Position numbers and translations under genes: made by a program. Below the pieces are notes generated by a model, which was not told the DNA's origin, made no database searches, and saw only the letters and a list, made by a program, of their open reading frames with translations. Positions 7,243-15,136 of a stretch of 37,483 nucleotides of DNA are shown piece by piece. This stretch comes from SZUA-584 sp964607965 (lineage in GTDB: Bacteria > Bacillota > Clostridia > Christensenellales > SZUA-584): assembly GCA_964607965.1 (NCBI GenBank), contig CAZSMH010000010.1, forward strand, positions 1 through 37,483. Reading direction: 5' to 3'. The number at the start of each line of letters is the position of its first letter. The first letter of the stretch is position 1.

Positions 7243-8586
7243 ATGGAACAGCAGGATTTGGCGGCATATGTACCGCCTCATAGTCAGGAAGCGGAACGCA
7301 GTGTGCTCGGGAGCATGTTTTTAGATCCGAGGGCTGTTTATATTGCCATTGAGCATCTTCTGCCTTCTGATTTTTATTCGTTGCAGCACCGGCAAGTTTA
7401 TGAGGCGATGTGTGAGCTGTGCGAAGCGGGCAAGCCGGTTGATACCGTTACGGTGATAGAGAGGCTTGAGCGCAAAAGCCTGCTGGACGAGGACGGCACT
7501 GTATATATTGCCGGGCTTTCGGCAAGCGTGCCAAGCGCCCAAAGCGTGATGCATTATATAGACATCGTTGAACAAAAGTCTGTGCTGCGCGCGCTTATTG
7601 CTGCCGGTAATACAATAATTAAGGACGCCACGTCTTCGGATGAAGAAGTTGCCGATATAGTAAACCGCGCCGGTGATTTGCTGTATAAAATAGCCGTTAA
7701 GCGGAGGCGCGATTCTCTCGAACATATAAAGAAAGCGCTGCTGGAAGGTTATACTGCCATAAGTGACGCTATGAACAGCGAGCGCGGTTTCTTAGGCATA
7801 CCGACAGGCTTTAAGCTTCTTGACAAGATGCTTTCGGGTCTTCAGAAATCTCAGCTTATTGTTGTGGCGGGTCGCCCCGGCATGGGCAAAACAAGCTTTG
7901 CTCTTAATGTGGCTCAGCATGTAGCTGTGGCTGAAAACGTGCCTGTGGCTATTTTTTCCCTGGAAATGGCACGAGAGCAGCTTGCTCTTAGAATGATGTG
8001 CAGCGAGGCGCTGGTAGACAGCCAGAAAACGCGTGTCGGAGGGCTTACCCATGATGATTTTGACCGTCTTTACGTGGCTGTTACCCAGCTTGGGGCTGCG
8101 CCTATATACATAGACGATTCGCCCGCAATAACAGTAATGGAGATGCTGGCAAAGGCGCGGCGGCTTAAGAAGGATAAACAGCTCGGTCTTATAGTTATAG
8201 ACTATCTGCAGCTTATGTCCGGAAAGGACAGGCGCGAAAACCGCCAGCAGGAGATATCCGCAATGACGCGCAGTCTGAAAATAATGGCGAAAGAGTTGGA
8301 ACTGCCGGTTATGCTGCTCTCACAGCTCTCGCGCGCCAGTGAAAAGCGAGACTCCAAACGCCCGCTTCTGTCCGATTTGCGCGAATCCGGCAGTATAGAA
8401 CAGGATGCGGACGTAGTATTGTTCCTGCACCGTGAGAACTATTATAATAAAGAGGCAGACAATATATCGCAGATTATTGTAGCTAAGCAAAGAAGCGGCC
8501 CCACGGGCGATATCAACGTCGGCTGGCGCGGAGACCAGACCCGTTTCATGGAGCTTTCGGCTCAGGCGGAAACAGACGCGTATTAG
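7243..8586 (+). CDS. dnaB: Replicative DNA helicase DnaB
   Basis: This hexameric 5'-3' helicase (called DnaC in B. subtilis) unwinds DNA at the replication fork. It has an N-terminal primase-interaction domain (about 5-110, with PPHSQEAERSVLGSM), a linker, and a RecA-like ATPase. Walker A is GRPGMGKT at 210-217; Walker B is LIVIDYLQLM; a sensor segment LLSQLSR and the DLRESGSIEQDADVV arginine-finger region follow. The 447-residue length is normal and I see no intein. It starts 9 nt after rplI with only a weak ribosome site, so coupling to L9 translation is likely. It closes the operon and faces a convergent gene. Confidence 0.97.
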   Translation: MEQQDLAAYVPPHSQEAERSVLGSMFLDPRAVYIAIEHLLPSDFYSLQHRQVYEAMCELCEAGKPVDTVTVIERLERKSLLDEDGTVYIAGLSASVPSAQSVMHYIDIVEQKSVLRALIAAGNTIIKDATSSDEEVADIVNRAGDLLYKIAVKRRRDSLEHIKKALLEGYTAISDAMNSERGFLGIPTGFKLLDKMLSGLQKSQLIVVAGRPGMGKTSFALNVAQHVAVAENVPVAIFSLEMAREQLALRMMCSEALVDSQKTRVGGLTHDDFDRLYVAVTQLGAAPIYIDDSPAITVMEMLAKARRLKKDKQLGLIVIDYLQLMSGKDRRENRQQEISAMTRSLKIMAKELELPVMLLSQLSRASEKRDSKRPLLSDLRESGSIEQDADVVLFLHRENYYNKEADNISQIIVAKQRSGPTGDINVGWRGDQTRFMELSAQAETDAY

Positions 8587-8625
8587 GATATTCGCTTCAT
8601 GAGGGCAAGCACATGGGGAATCCCC

Positions 8626-8644
8626 AAAAAAAGCCTGACGGCTT
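8626..8644 (-). terminator. Terminator of the NagZ-like gene, at the convergent junction with dnaB
   Basis: Read on the minus strand, AAGCC, loop GTCA and GGCTT form a tight stem followed by seven T. On the plus strand the same hairpin follows dnaB by about 45 nt, with only a scattered T-rich tail, so it may stop dnaB transcripts less efficiently. A second small GGGG/CCCC hairpin (8615-8625) is adjacent. Confidence 0.65.
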
Positions 8645-8671
8645 AAATGTTTCATTGTTTTAAAAGGTGAG

Positions 8672-9877
8672 TCATAAAAAAGGTGAATATTTTAATTTCA
8701 TTTTCAGTATCCGCCGCACGCTCTGCTCCAGCCGTTCCCGGCTTATAGTGCCTTCTTCACAAGCTTTATTAAGAGCTTCTAAAACCTTGACCTGCATATT
8801 ATATTGCTTACCTATAAGAACTATATCTCCGCCTGCCAGTATATGCTTTACTGCGCCCTCTCCGACCGAACAATGGTCCAAAAGCCCTTGCATTCTTAAA
8901 TCGTCGGATATTACAACGCCGTCAAAGCCCATATCCTCCCGCAGAATCTGCGTTATCCATGTATAAGATAAAGAAGCCGGGTTGCCGCTGTCTATTTTAG
9001 GGTATAAAATATGCGCGACAAGCATCGCATCAACGCCCTGCTCAACAGCAGCCTTAAATGGTACAAGCGAATACTCTTCCATATCATCCAACGGGGTTTT
9101 TACTACTGCGAGCTCTTTGTGAGAATCTTTTGCAGTTTCGCCGTGCCCCGGAAAATGTTTGCCGGCACACACAATCCCGGCATCATGCATCGCTTGTATA
9201 GCTTGTGTTATTAATAATGAAACTTTATCCGGGTCGCTGCCGAACATTCGGTTTTTTATAAATGTTGACATAGGGTCTTTAGATATATCAAGCACAGGCG
9301 CTAAGTTCAATGTTATTCCTATGTCCAAAAGCTTGTCGCCTATTTGTTTGTACTGATTATATACCGTCTGTTTGTTTTTAAGGTTAAGCGCCGACTTTAT
9401 ACGGGGTTTCCATCCCTTAAAGCGCAGTACCCTGCCTCCTTCAACGTCAATGCTGATAAGCACAGGTATGCTGCTGTTATTGTAAGATTTGATTTTTTCC
9501 GTCAGCTTTGCCGTTTGGGAAAATGTATCCGTATTCCAACCGAACAGTATAATATTTCCGACATGATATTTCTGCATAAGCTCACGGCTTTTTTTGTCCA
9601 TATCATTTGTGCCCGTAAATCCTATCATAACCATCTGGCCTATAAGCTCGCTGTCGCTCATATCAGATATAAGCACGTCTATGGGGTCAGGCTCCGGTGT
9701 CGGCTCCGGTGTCGGCTCTAAAGCAGGTGTAGGCGTTAGCGTTGGTTCGGGGGATATTTCAGGGGCCGGGGGCGACGGCTGCGAAGGTATAGCAACGTTG
9801 TCCGCAGCCGGATGTGTGCCGCAGGCTGCAAAAACCAAAAAAAATGCTATAAATAATAAAGTTATAAGCCTTTTCAT
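8672..9877 (-). CDS. Glycoside hydrolase family 3 lipoprotein (beta-N-acetylhexosaminidase, NagZ-like)
   Basis: This extracytoplasmic enzyme probably removes N-acetylglucosamine from peptidoglycan fragments. From the ATG at 9877 it has 401 residues. The signal peptide ends in a lipobox FAAC with Cys19. A proline-rich linker (about 30-65, TPEP repeats) tethers the single GH3 domain. The NagZ signature KHFPGHG (240-246) with Asp251 and His253 supplies the general acid/base dyad. VISDDLRM carries the probable nucleophile Asp325, and an IDVEGGRV segment shapes the substrate pocket. A TTG five codons upstream is in frame, but the ATG gives a proper signal peptide and fits the promoter at 9908-9936. 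The ribosome site is weak. The gene stands alone between terminators. Confidence 0.9.
   Translation of the reverse strand: MKRLITLLFIAFFLVFAACGTHPAADNVAIPSQPSPPAPEISPEPTLTPTPALEPTPEPTPEPDPIDVLISDMSDSELIGQMVMIGFTGTNDMDKKSRELMQKYHVGNIILFGWNTDTFSQTAKLTEKIKSYNNSSIPVLISIDVEGGRVLRFKGWKPRIKSALNLKNKQTVYNQYKQIGDKLLDIGITLNLAPVLDISKDPMSTFIKNRMFGSDPDKVSLLITQAIQAMHDAGIVCAGKHFPGHGETAKDSHKELAVVKTPLDDMEEYSLVPFKAAVEQGVDAMLVAHILYPKIDSGNPASLSYTWITQILREDMGFDGVVISDDLRMQGLLDHCSVGEGAVKHILAGGDIVLIGKQYNMQVKVLEALNKACEEGTISRERLEQSVRRILKMKLKYSPFL
9690..9718 (-). repeat. 12-nt tandem repeat encoding the TPEP linker
   Basis: GGCTCCGGTGTC occurs twice in tandem (9690-9701, 9702-9713) plus a partial copy, inside the proline-rich linker of the NagZ-like lipoprotein. 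It encodes Thr-Pro-Glu-Pro units. Such repeats can vary in copy number without breaking frame. Confidence 0.85.
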
Positions 9878-9907
9878 AAACGTCCGCTGCAATATATTTT
9901 CATGACA

Positions 9908-9936
9908 ATAATAGATAGAGTTACGGCTTATGTCAA
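9908..9936 (-). promoter_or_regulatory. Sigma-A promoter of the NagZ-like gene
   Basis: On the minus strand, TTGACA (9931-9936), a 17-nt spacer and TATTAT (9908-9913). The start would fall near 9901, giving a leader of about 24 nt to the ATG at 9877. This supports that start over the upstream TTG. Confidence 0.75.
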
Positions 9937-9986
9937 ACCATATTCAAATCGTATTATTATAATGATGTTTTAGTATCGGCAGACAG

Positions 9987-10018
9987 CAAAAAACCCGCAA
10001 GTCAGATACCCGCGGGCT
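9987..10018 (-). terminator. Terminator of the SPOCS/LysM gene
   Basis: On the minus strand AGCCCGC pairs with GCGGGTT (plus-strand positions 10012-10018 and 9992-9998), followed by TTTTTT. It lies 18 nt beyond the stop of the SPOCS gene and separates it from the NagZ-like gene. Confidence 0.75.
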
Positions 10019-10035
10019 TATTGCAAAAAGCCTTG

Positions 10036-11544
10036 TTAGCTCATAATTAATATCTTCTGCCCGGCCTCAGCCATATCGCCTATTTCAGGATTAAACTTCC
10101 TGACGGTTTCGAGCGTTGTCGCAAAGCGTTTTGCGATATCCCAGGTGCTTTCTCCTCCGTCGGCAAAATAAATTGTTATACCCTGCCGCACTGCCGCGCG
10201 CTCTTCTGTCTCGGAAAGACCAGATACAAGCCGTAAATCGGTTTGAGCAAACGCCCTTATCTCAACATCCATCATAAACTTAACGCTTATATCGCGCCCT
10301 GTACCGTCAAATGTGCAGCTTTCCACATCTGCGCATATCTCCACATCATAGTCCGGATTAACTCCTTCTATAGAGACTTCTGCTTCAAACTGAGTTTCGC
10401 CCGAATAACTCCACATTCCTTCGGATGAATAGTAGCACATCGTATACATCATAAGACCTTCTATGTATACTCGGTCGTTTCCCGGGCGCACTGCGGCAAC
10501 GCTGGGCATTGCTCTCAAACAGATAATACGTGAAACGGCAGGCTGCGATGAAGGAACAGTTATAGTACTTCTGGCAACAGCTCTCGCGTTTCCGGCAAGC
10601 GCTATTTCTTTGCAGCTCTGATTATCATACTGCACATTCAGTTTGTTTTGCAGAGAATACGCATCTTCAAGAAACGTTGTTTCGATGTCTCCTCTGGCGA
10701 CAGACGACACAATCATCCTTGCAGATAAGCGCAATATATCGCTTGCTTCATCTGCTATACTAACGCGTACATCGGAGAGCGCTACATCGGCAAATACAGT
10801 ATCACCGGCCGCAATACCCTCAGAAGCTATAATCTGGCCAAACGGCATTGTTTCGGACATCTGCTGAAGCGGTGCGCTTTTGTCTGCCGAAAGGTAAAGC
10901 ACGCTAAGCTTTATATCTCCCTCGACTATTACCTTTAAATCCTCGGTGCGTACGCTGCGCACTATTGCATAAGCGTCCGCAAAGAGCACCTTTTCGGCTA
11001 CCGGCATGGTTTGGGGTACGCGAACGTCCTCCCTGATATAGGCAGTATCACGGCGCTGGTCGCGCGTGACTTTAAGCATCCGGCTTGACATTTTTGTCTG
11101 CAGTGCGGGCGGCTCTACGCCTGTAACAGCTTCACAGCTTTTTATTACGCTCCCTTTAAGCTGTACCGATACTACTCCCTTGACATTTACATACCGACCG
11201 TCATCAACACTGAAAGATACTTCCCTTACGCTTCCGCGTGCCGTAATGGTCATTCCTGTGCCGGCGCCCGCCATATCTTCGGTATGGCGGAAAGGAGACA
11301 CTGCTTCGAAAGCGTCGATACCGCCGTCTATGCCGATATAAACCACAGTGAATTCTACGTTGCCGTCCATAAATACTTTGCCTTCAGCGGGTTCGGCGTT
11401 AACGTATATCCGCCCCTGAATAAACAATACTCGCTCTATGTCGGTTCTGTCCGCCGGGAGTGACAGCCTTCCTTCCACAAGGCTTTCGCTCAATACAGGC
11501 TGGCAGGCAGATTCCATTTTTATTATCGCTTTATTCACTTTCAT
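10036..11544 (-). CDS. SPOCS (DUF3794) and LysM domain spore-morphogenesis protein, SipL-like
   Basis: This 502-residue soluble protein has two or more DUF3794/SPOCS beta-domains (roughly 20-150, 170-290 and 320-440) and a C-terminal LysM (about 455-502; ITIYFADGGESTWDIAKRF through AGQKILIMS). The architecture matches SipL of Clostridioides difficile, which binds SpoIVA and anchors coat around the forespore. LysM proteins normally bind glycan, but in SipL the LysM mediates protein contact. I chose the ATG at 11544 over the longer frame to 11598, because it follows AGAGAGGG at 7 nt and lies just downstream of a sigma-E-like promoter. Residues before it (in the longer frame) look like leader. 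It is probably mother-cell expressed. Confidence 0.85.
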   Translation of the reverse strand: MKVNKAIIKMESACQPVLSESLVEGRLSLPADRTDIERVLFIQGRIYVNAEPAEGKVFMDGNVEFTVVYIGIDGGIDAFEAVSPFRHTEDMAGAGTGMTITARGSVREVSFSVDDGRYVNVKGVVSVQLKGSVIKSCEAVTGVEPPALQTKMSSRMLKVTRDQRRDTAYIREDVRVPQTMPVAEKVLFADAYAIVRSVRTEDLKVIVEGDIKLSVLYLSADKSAPLQQMSETMPFGQIIASEGIAAGDTVFADVALSDVRVSIADEASDILRLSARMIVSSVARGDIETTFLEDAYSLQNKLNVQYDNQSCKEIALAGNARAVARSTITVPSSQPAVSRIICLRAMPSVAAVRPGNDRVYIEGLMMYTMCYYSSEGMWSYSGETQFEAEVSIEGVNPDYDVEICADVESCTFDGTGRDISVKFMMDVEIRAFAQTDLRLVSGLSETEERAAVRQGITIYFADGGESTWDIAKRFATTLETVRKFNPEIGDMAEAGQKILIMS

Positions 11545-11581
11545 ATCTATACCCTCTCTTTTTGCACTCGTTTCTTTAATA

Positions 11582-11610
11582 AATATATAGTTAAACATGC
11601 GATAATATTC
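11582..11610 (-). promoter_or_regulatory. Candidate sigma-E (mother-cell) promoter of the SPOCS/LysM gene
   Basis: On the minus strand, GAATATT (11604-11610) matches the sigma-E -35 KMATATT. After 14 nt comes TATATATT (11582-11589), which matches the -10 CATACAMT at about five of eight positions. The distance to the ATG (38 nt) fits. The family and the known sigma-E control of sipL agree, but the -10 is imperfect. Confidence 0.4.
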
Positions 11611-11668
11611 CGCTATGCCGAATAAACAGCTCTGTTTTATTTATTTTCAAGACAATCCTTCTTGATTG

Positions 11669-11697
11669 TTGAGGTATGCGGTTTATCAATATACTAT
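11669..11697 (+). promoter_or_regulatory. Candidate upstream promoter (P1) of the S10-spc-alpha operon
   Basis: TTGAGG (11669-11674), a 17-nt spacer and TACTAT (11692-11697). A transcript from here would carry a leader of about 350 nt and pass through the hairpin at 11860-11884. Confidence 0.5.
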
Positions 11698-11823
11698 TAT
11701 TACGTGTTAATTACAAAAAGAAGATAGAATTTTTTAAAATAAACAAAAAAACTGTCGCAGACTCCATCAACGTTTGCTGCTTGCAATATGAGAAAATTGT
11801 GTTTTAAAAAATAAAAAAAGCGC

Positions 11824-11852
11824 TTGCAATTGCTTTTTGTTTATTATATAAT
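11824..11852 (+). promoter_or_regulatory. Main candidate promoter (P2) of the S10-spc-alpha operon
   Basis: TTGCAA (11824-11829), a 17-nt spacer and a perfect TATAAT (11847-11852). The start would be near 11859, giving a leader of about 200 nt before rpsJ. Confidence 0.7.
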
Positions 11853-11859
11853 GCCTTCG

Positions 11860-11884
11860 TTGCGCATAAAAGTGCGCAATTTTT
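11860..11884 (+). terminator. Terminator-like hairpin at the start of the S10 leader
   Basis: TTGCGCA (11860-11866), a 6-nt loop and TGCGCAA (11873-11879) form a perfect stem followed by TTTTT. It would be too close to the P2 start to end P2 transcripts, but could attenuate or end transcripts arriving from P1. Alternatively it may only stabilise the 5' end. Confidence 0.55.
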
Positions 11885-12043
11885 AGCGGGTTTAAAGCGG
11901 GAGGTTGCCGGAGAAACCGCTTCCGGGAAAATTTCCGCAGACCGTTCTGTCCGATATTGGACGGCGCTTTGCAAAGCAGCACAAAATGTGCTGCAAAAGA
12001 AAAACATGATACACGCGGCTGTGTGTATACGGGGCGCAAGCGT
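11885..12043 (+). promoter_or_regulatory. Structured 5' leader of the S10 operon
   Basis: The leader has several self-complementary elements: CCGGA/TCCGG (about 11905-11925), GTCC/GGAC (11949-11962) and a perfect 8-bp hairpin GCAGCACA/TGTGCTGC (11976-11983 with 11987-11994). No ORF with a ribosome site is visible. In E. coli the S10 leader is the target of L4 autoregulation; a similar role here is only inferred. Confidence 0.4.
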
Positions 12044-12056
12044 AAGGAGGAGAAAA

Positions 12057-12365
12057 ATGGCTAGTCAGAAGATAAGAATTAAATTAAAGGCATACGACTA
12101 TAACCTTATTGACCAGTCGGCAAGCAAAATAGTTGATACGGCAAAGCGTACAGGCGCTAAGGTTTCGGGGCCGATACCGCTGCCCACGCAAAAAGAAGTG
12201 GTTACCGTACTGCGTGCGCCGCACAAGTATAAGGATTCCCGTGAACAGTTTGAAATTAAGACGCATAAGAGGCTTATTGATATACTGGAAGCTACGTCAA
12301 AGACGACAGATGCTTTGATGCGGCTCGACTTGCCATCCGGCGTCGATATAGAAATAAAGCTGTAG
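12057..12365 (+). CDS. rpsJ: 30S ribosomal protein S10
   Basis: S10 sits in the head of the 30S subunit and also pairs with NusB in transcription antitermination. The 102-residue protein has the expected IRIKLKAYDYNLID start and the GPIPLPT and SREQFEIKTHKRLIDI segments. The ATG follows AAGGAGG (12044-12050) at 6 nt; upstream in-frame codons lie in the structured leader and are not used. It is the first gene of the S10 part of the cluster. Confidence 0.98.
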   Translation: MASQKIRIKLKAYDYNLIDQSASKIVDTAKRTGAKVSGPIPLPTQKEVVTVLRAPHKYKDSREQFEIKTHKRLIDILEATSKTTDALMRLDLPSGVDIEIKL

Positions 12366-12378
12366 GGGGGTGTGACGG

Positions 12379-13008
12379 ATGAAAGCATTATTAGGCAAAA
12401 AAATTGGCATGACACAGCTATTTATGGAAAACGGCGAAGTTGTTCCTGTTACGGTTGTGGAGGCCGGACCGTGCATCGTCACTCAAAAGAAGACAAAAGA
12501 GACTGATGGTTACAACGCAATCCAGATAGCGTTCGGGGATATACGTGAAAAGCTTGTTACAAAACCGGTAAAAGGTCACTATAAAAAGGCAGGAATTGCG
12601 CCGAAGCGCAGTTTGCGTGAATACCACGTCGACAACACGGAAAATTACTCGCTTGGTCAGGAAATAAAGGTTGATGTATTTGAAAAAGGCGATATTGTAG
12701 ATATACAGGGTACAAGCAAAGGCAAAGGCTTTCAGGGTATGATAGCCCGCCATAATGCGGCAAGAGGGCCTATGTCTCACGGCTCCCACAATAAACGGCG
12801 CCCGGGCAGCATTGGCGCATGTGCAGACCCTGCCCGTGTTATCAAAGGCAAGAGAATGCCGGGACAGACCGGAGCTAAAGCTGTAACAGTACAGAACATA
12901 GAGATTGTTGGCGTAGATGTAGACAAAAATGTGCTTCTTGTAAAAGGCGCTGTGCCGGGTGCAAGGGGCGGCCTTATTTCAATATCAAAGGCCGTCAAGC
13001 AGGCTTAA
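12379..13008 (+). CDS. rplC: 50S ribosomal protein L3
   Basis: L3 is an early assembly protein whose extended loop reaches the peptidyl-transferase centre. The 209-residue length is standard. The N-terminus LLGKKIGMTQLF, the core segment GTSKGKGFQGMI and the loop with GPMSHGSHNKRRPGSIG then MPGQTG are characteristic. It starts 13 nt after rpsJ behind a G-rich ribosome site. Confidence 0.98.
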   Translation: MKALLGKKIGMTQLFMENGEVVPVTVVEAGPCIVTQKKTKETDGYNAIQIAFGDIREKLVTKPVKGHYKKAGIAPKRSLREYHVDNTENYSLGQEIKVDVFEKGDIVDIQGTSKGKGFQGMIARHNAARGPMSHGSHNKRRPGSIGACADPARVIKGKRMPGQTGAKAVTVQNIEIVGVDVDKNVLLVKGAVPGARGGLISISKAVKQA

Positions 13009-13047
13009 AGCAGCAAGGCGTCAGCAATAGTAAAGGAAGTGAAATTT

Positions 13048-13668
13048 ATGCCCAAAGTAACAGTATATAAAACAGACGGCACTGAAGCCGGTAAGATAAC
13101 TTTAAAAGACGAAGTGTTTGGCATAAAAGTAAACGAAGCTGTTATGCACCAAGTGGTTGTAGCGCAGCTTGCCAACAGGCGTCAGGGTACGCAAAGCGTG
13201 CTTTCCCGTTCTGAAGTGCGCGGCGGCGGGATTAAGCCGTGGCGTCAGAAAGGCACAGGGCGCGCGAGAGCCGGCTCTTCCCGTTCTCCTGTTTGGACAA
13301 AGGGCGGCGTAACGTTTGCAATGAAGCCGCGCGATTACAGCCAAAAGGTAAACAAGAAGGTTAGAAAACTTGCCATTCAGAGCGCTCTTTCAATGAAGGT
13401 TAATGAAAAAGCTATTGTAGTGCTTGACGAATTGAAGCTGGAACAGCCAAAGACCAAGCTTATGGCAGGCATACTTTCTGTATTCGAAGCAAAAAAAGCG
13501 CTTGTTGTAACGGCTGCAAAAGATGAGAGCGTGATCCGCGCATCGGGAAATATCAAAGGAGTCAAGACGGTTTTGGCAGGCAGCGTTAATGTATATGACC
13601 TTTTGAATTGCGACAAGCTTGTTATAACAAAGGATGCCGTTAAAAAGGTCGAGGAGGTTTTCGCATAA
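13048..13668 (+). CDS. rplD: 50S ribosomal protein L4
   Basis: L4 lines the peptide exit tunnel and in some bacteria represses its own operon by binding the leader. The 206 residues include the long basic loop (about 45-100) with the signature GGGIKPWRQKGTGRARAG then SRSPVWTKGG. A GTG at 13039 is in frame, but the ATG at 13048 is at the right distance from AAAGGAAG. The stop shares one base with the rplW ATG (TAATG), so the two are coupled. Confidence 0.97.
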   Translation: MPKVTVYKTDGTEAGKITLKDEVFGIKVNEAVMHQVVVAQLANRRQGTQSVLSRSEVRGGGIKPWRQKGTGRARAGSSRSPVWTKGGVTFAMKPRDYSQKVNKKVRKLAIQSALSMKVNEKAIVVLDELKLEQPKTKLMAGILSVFEAKKALVVTAAKDESVIRASGNIKGVKTVLAGSVNVYDLLNCDKLVITKDAVKKVEEVFA

Positions 13669-13961
13669 TGGATCCCAGAGACATAATTTTAAAGCCAGTT
13701 TTGACGGAAAAAAGCTACGATGATATAAACGATAAGAAATATACGTTTGTGGTTAACCCTAAGGCCAACAAGATGCAGATAAAAAACGCTGTACAGGAAA
13801 TATTCGGCGTGAAGGTTAAAAAAGTCAATACGCTGCAGCAGATTGGTAAGCTTAAAAGGCAGGGTTACCATATAGGCAGAACGACAGGAGTTAAGAAGGC
13901 TTTTGTTACTCTGACGAAAGAATCAAAGAGCATAGAGTTCTTTGATTCGCTTGCGCAGTAG
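13668..13961 (+). CDS. rplW: 50S ribosomal protein L23
   Basis: L23 stands at the tunnel exit and docks trigger factor and the signal recognition particle. The 97-residue protein has the expected ILKPVLTEKSY start, KYTFVVNPKANK beta strand and EIFGVKVKKVNT helix-strand. It overlaps rplD by one base. Confidence 0.97.
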   Translation: MDPRDIILKPVLTEKSYDDINDKKYTFVVNPKANKMQIKNAVQEIFGVKVKKVNTLQQIGKLKRQGYHIGRTTGVKKAFVTLTKESKSIEFFDSLAQ

Positions 13962-13982
13962 GTATTAGGAGGGTAAGGCACC

Positions 13983-14813
13983 ATGGCAATAAAAAAATAT
14001 AAACCGACTTCACCCGGGCGCCGCGGAATGACGGTTTCCGCCTTCGAGGAGATAACAGCCAAGTCGCCCGAAAAGTCGCTTCTCGAACCGATAAAGAAAA
14101 CGGCCGGCAGAAACGCAAAAGGCCGCATAACTGTTCGCCACAGGGGCGGCGGTTCCAAGAGAAAGTATCGTGTAATTGATTTTAAACGCAACAAGGACGG
14201 CATACCGGCAAAGGTTGCAACAATAGAATATGATCCTAACAGGACGGCGTATATTGCGCTGCTGCATTATGCTGACGGGGAGAAACGTTACATTCTTGCC
14301 CCGCACGGCATGTCTGTTGGAGATACCGTGGTGTCGGGAGAGGGAGCGGATATTAAGCCCGGCAATGCTCTGTTCTTAAGAGATATTCCAATGGGTACAT
14401 TGGTTCACAATATAGAACTTCAGCCCGGTAAGGGCGGACAGCTGGTACGCAGCGCCGGAAATGCCGCACAGCTGATGGCAAAAGAAGGTGCGTACGCACA
14501 GCTGCGGCTTCCTTCTGGGGAAGTGCGCATGGTGTTGCTCTCTTCCAAGGCTACAATAGGCCAGGTTGGGAACATTGATCAGGAAAACATAAAAATAGGC
14601 AAGGCGGGCAGGAAGCGCCATATGGGTATACGCCCGACGGTGCGCGGCTCGGTTATGAACCCGGTTGACCACCCGCACGGCGGCGGCGAAGGCAAAGCGC
14701 CTATAGGACGCCCAGGTCCGGTAACACCGTGGGGCAAGCCGGCACTTGGTTACAAGACCAGAAAGAAGAAGAACGAAACTGATAAATATATCGTTCGGCG
14801 CAGGAACAAGTAG
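13983..14813 (+). CDS. rplB: 50S ribosomal protein L2
   Basis: L2 is among the most conserved large-subunit proteins; it supports subunit joining and the peptidyl-transferase centre. The 276 residues begin with KKYKPTSPGRRGMTV, contain the RHRGGGSKRKYRVIDF segment and end with the hallmark MNPVDHPHGGGEGK loop, which holds the conserved histidine, and a basic tail. The ATG follows AGGAGGG. Confidence 0.98.
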   Translation: MAIKKYKPTSPGRRGMTVSAFEEITAKSPEKSLLEPIKKTAGRNAKGRITVRHRGGGSKRKYRVIDFKRNKDGIPAKVATIEYDPNRTAYIALLHYADGEKRYILAPHGMSVGDTVVSGEGADIKPGNALFLRDIPMGTLVHNIELQPGKGGQLVRSAGNAAQLMAKEGAYAQLRLPSGEVRMVLLSSKATIGQVGNIDQENIKIGKAGRKRHMGIRPTVRGSVMNPVDHPHGGGEGKAPIGRPGPVTPWGKPALGYKTRKKKNETDKYIVRRRNK

Positions 14814-14836
14814 CGCAGTTTTAAAGGAGTTTTGAT

Positions 14837-15115
14837 ATGAGCAGATCAGTAAAAAAAGGACCTTTCGTAAATCAGAGGCTGCTGGCTAAGATTCAGCAGA
14901 TGAATGAGAAAAACGAAAAAAAGGTAATCAAAACGTGGTCTAGGGCGTCTACTATATTTCCGGATATGGTCGGGCATACGCTGGCCGTTCATGACGGCAG
15001 AAAATTTGTGCCTGTTTATATGACAGAAGACATGGTAGGTCATAAACTTGGAGAATTTGCACCGACAAGGACATTCCGCGGCCACGCGGGAGACAGGAAG
15101 TCCGGTTCGAAATAA
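14837..15115 (+). CDS. rpsS: 30S ribosomal protein S19
   Basis: S19 pairs with S13 in the 30S head and contacts the A-site finger of the 50S. The 92-residue protein carries SRSVKKGPFV at the start, KTWSRASTIFPDMVGHT in the middle and the LGEFAPTRTFRGH segment near the end. Spacing to rplB is 23 nt. Confidence 0.98.
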   Translation: MSRSVKKGPFVNQRLLAKIQQMNEKNEKKVIKTWSRASTIFPDMVGHTLAVHDGRKFVPVYMTEDMVGHKLGEFAPTRTFRGHAGDRKSGSK

Positions 15116-15136
15116 AAGCCGGAGAGGAGAAAAGCA

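Noticed and set aside
9690..9718. Short tandem repeat as a CRISPR or mobile-element signature
   Set aside because: It has only two full 12-nt units in frame and encodes a proline-rich linker; there are no spacers or element ends.
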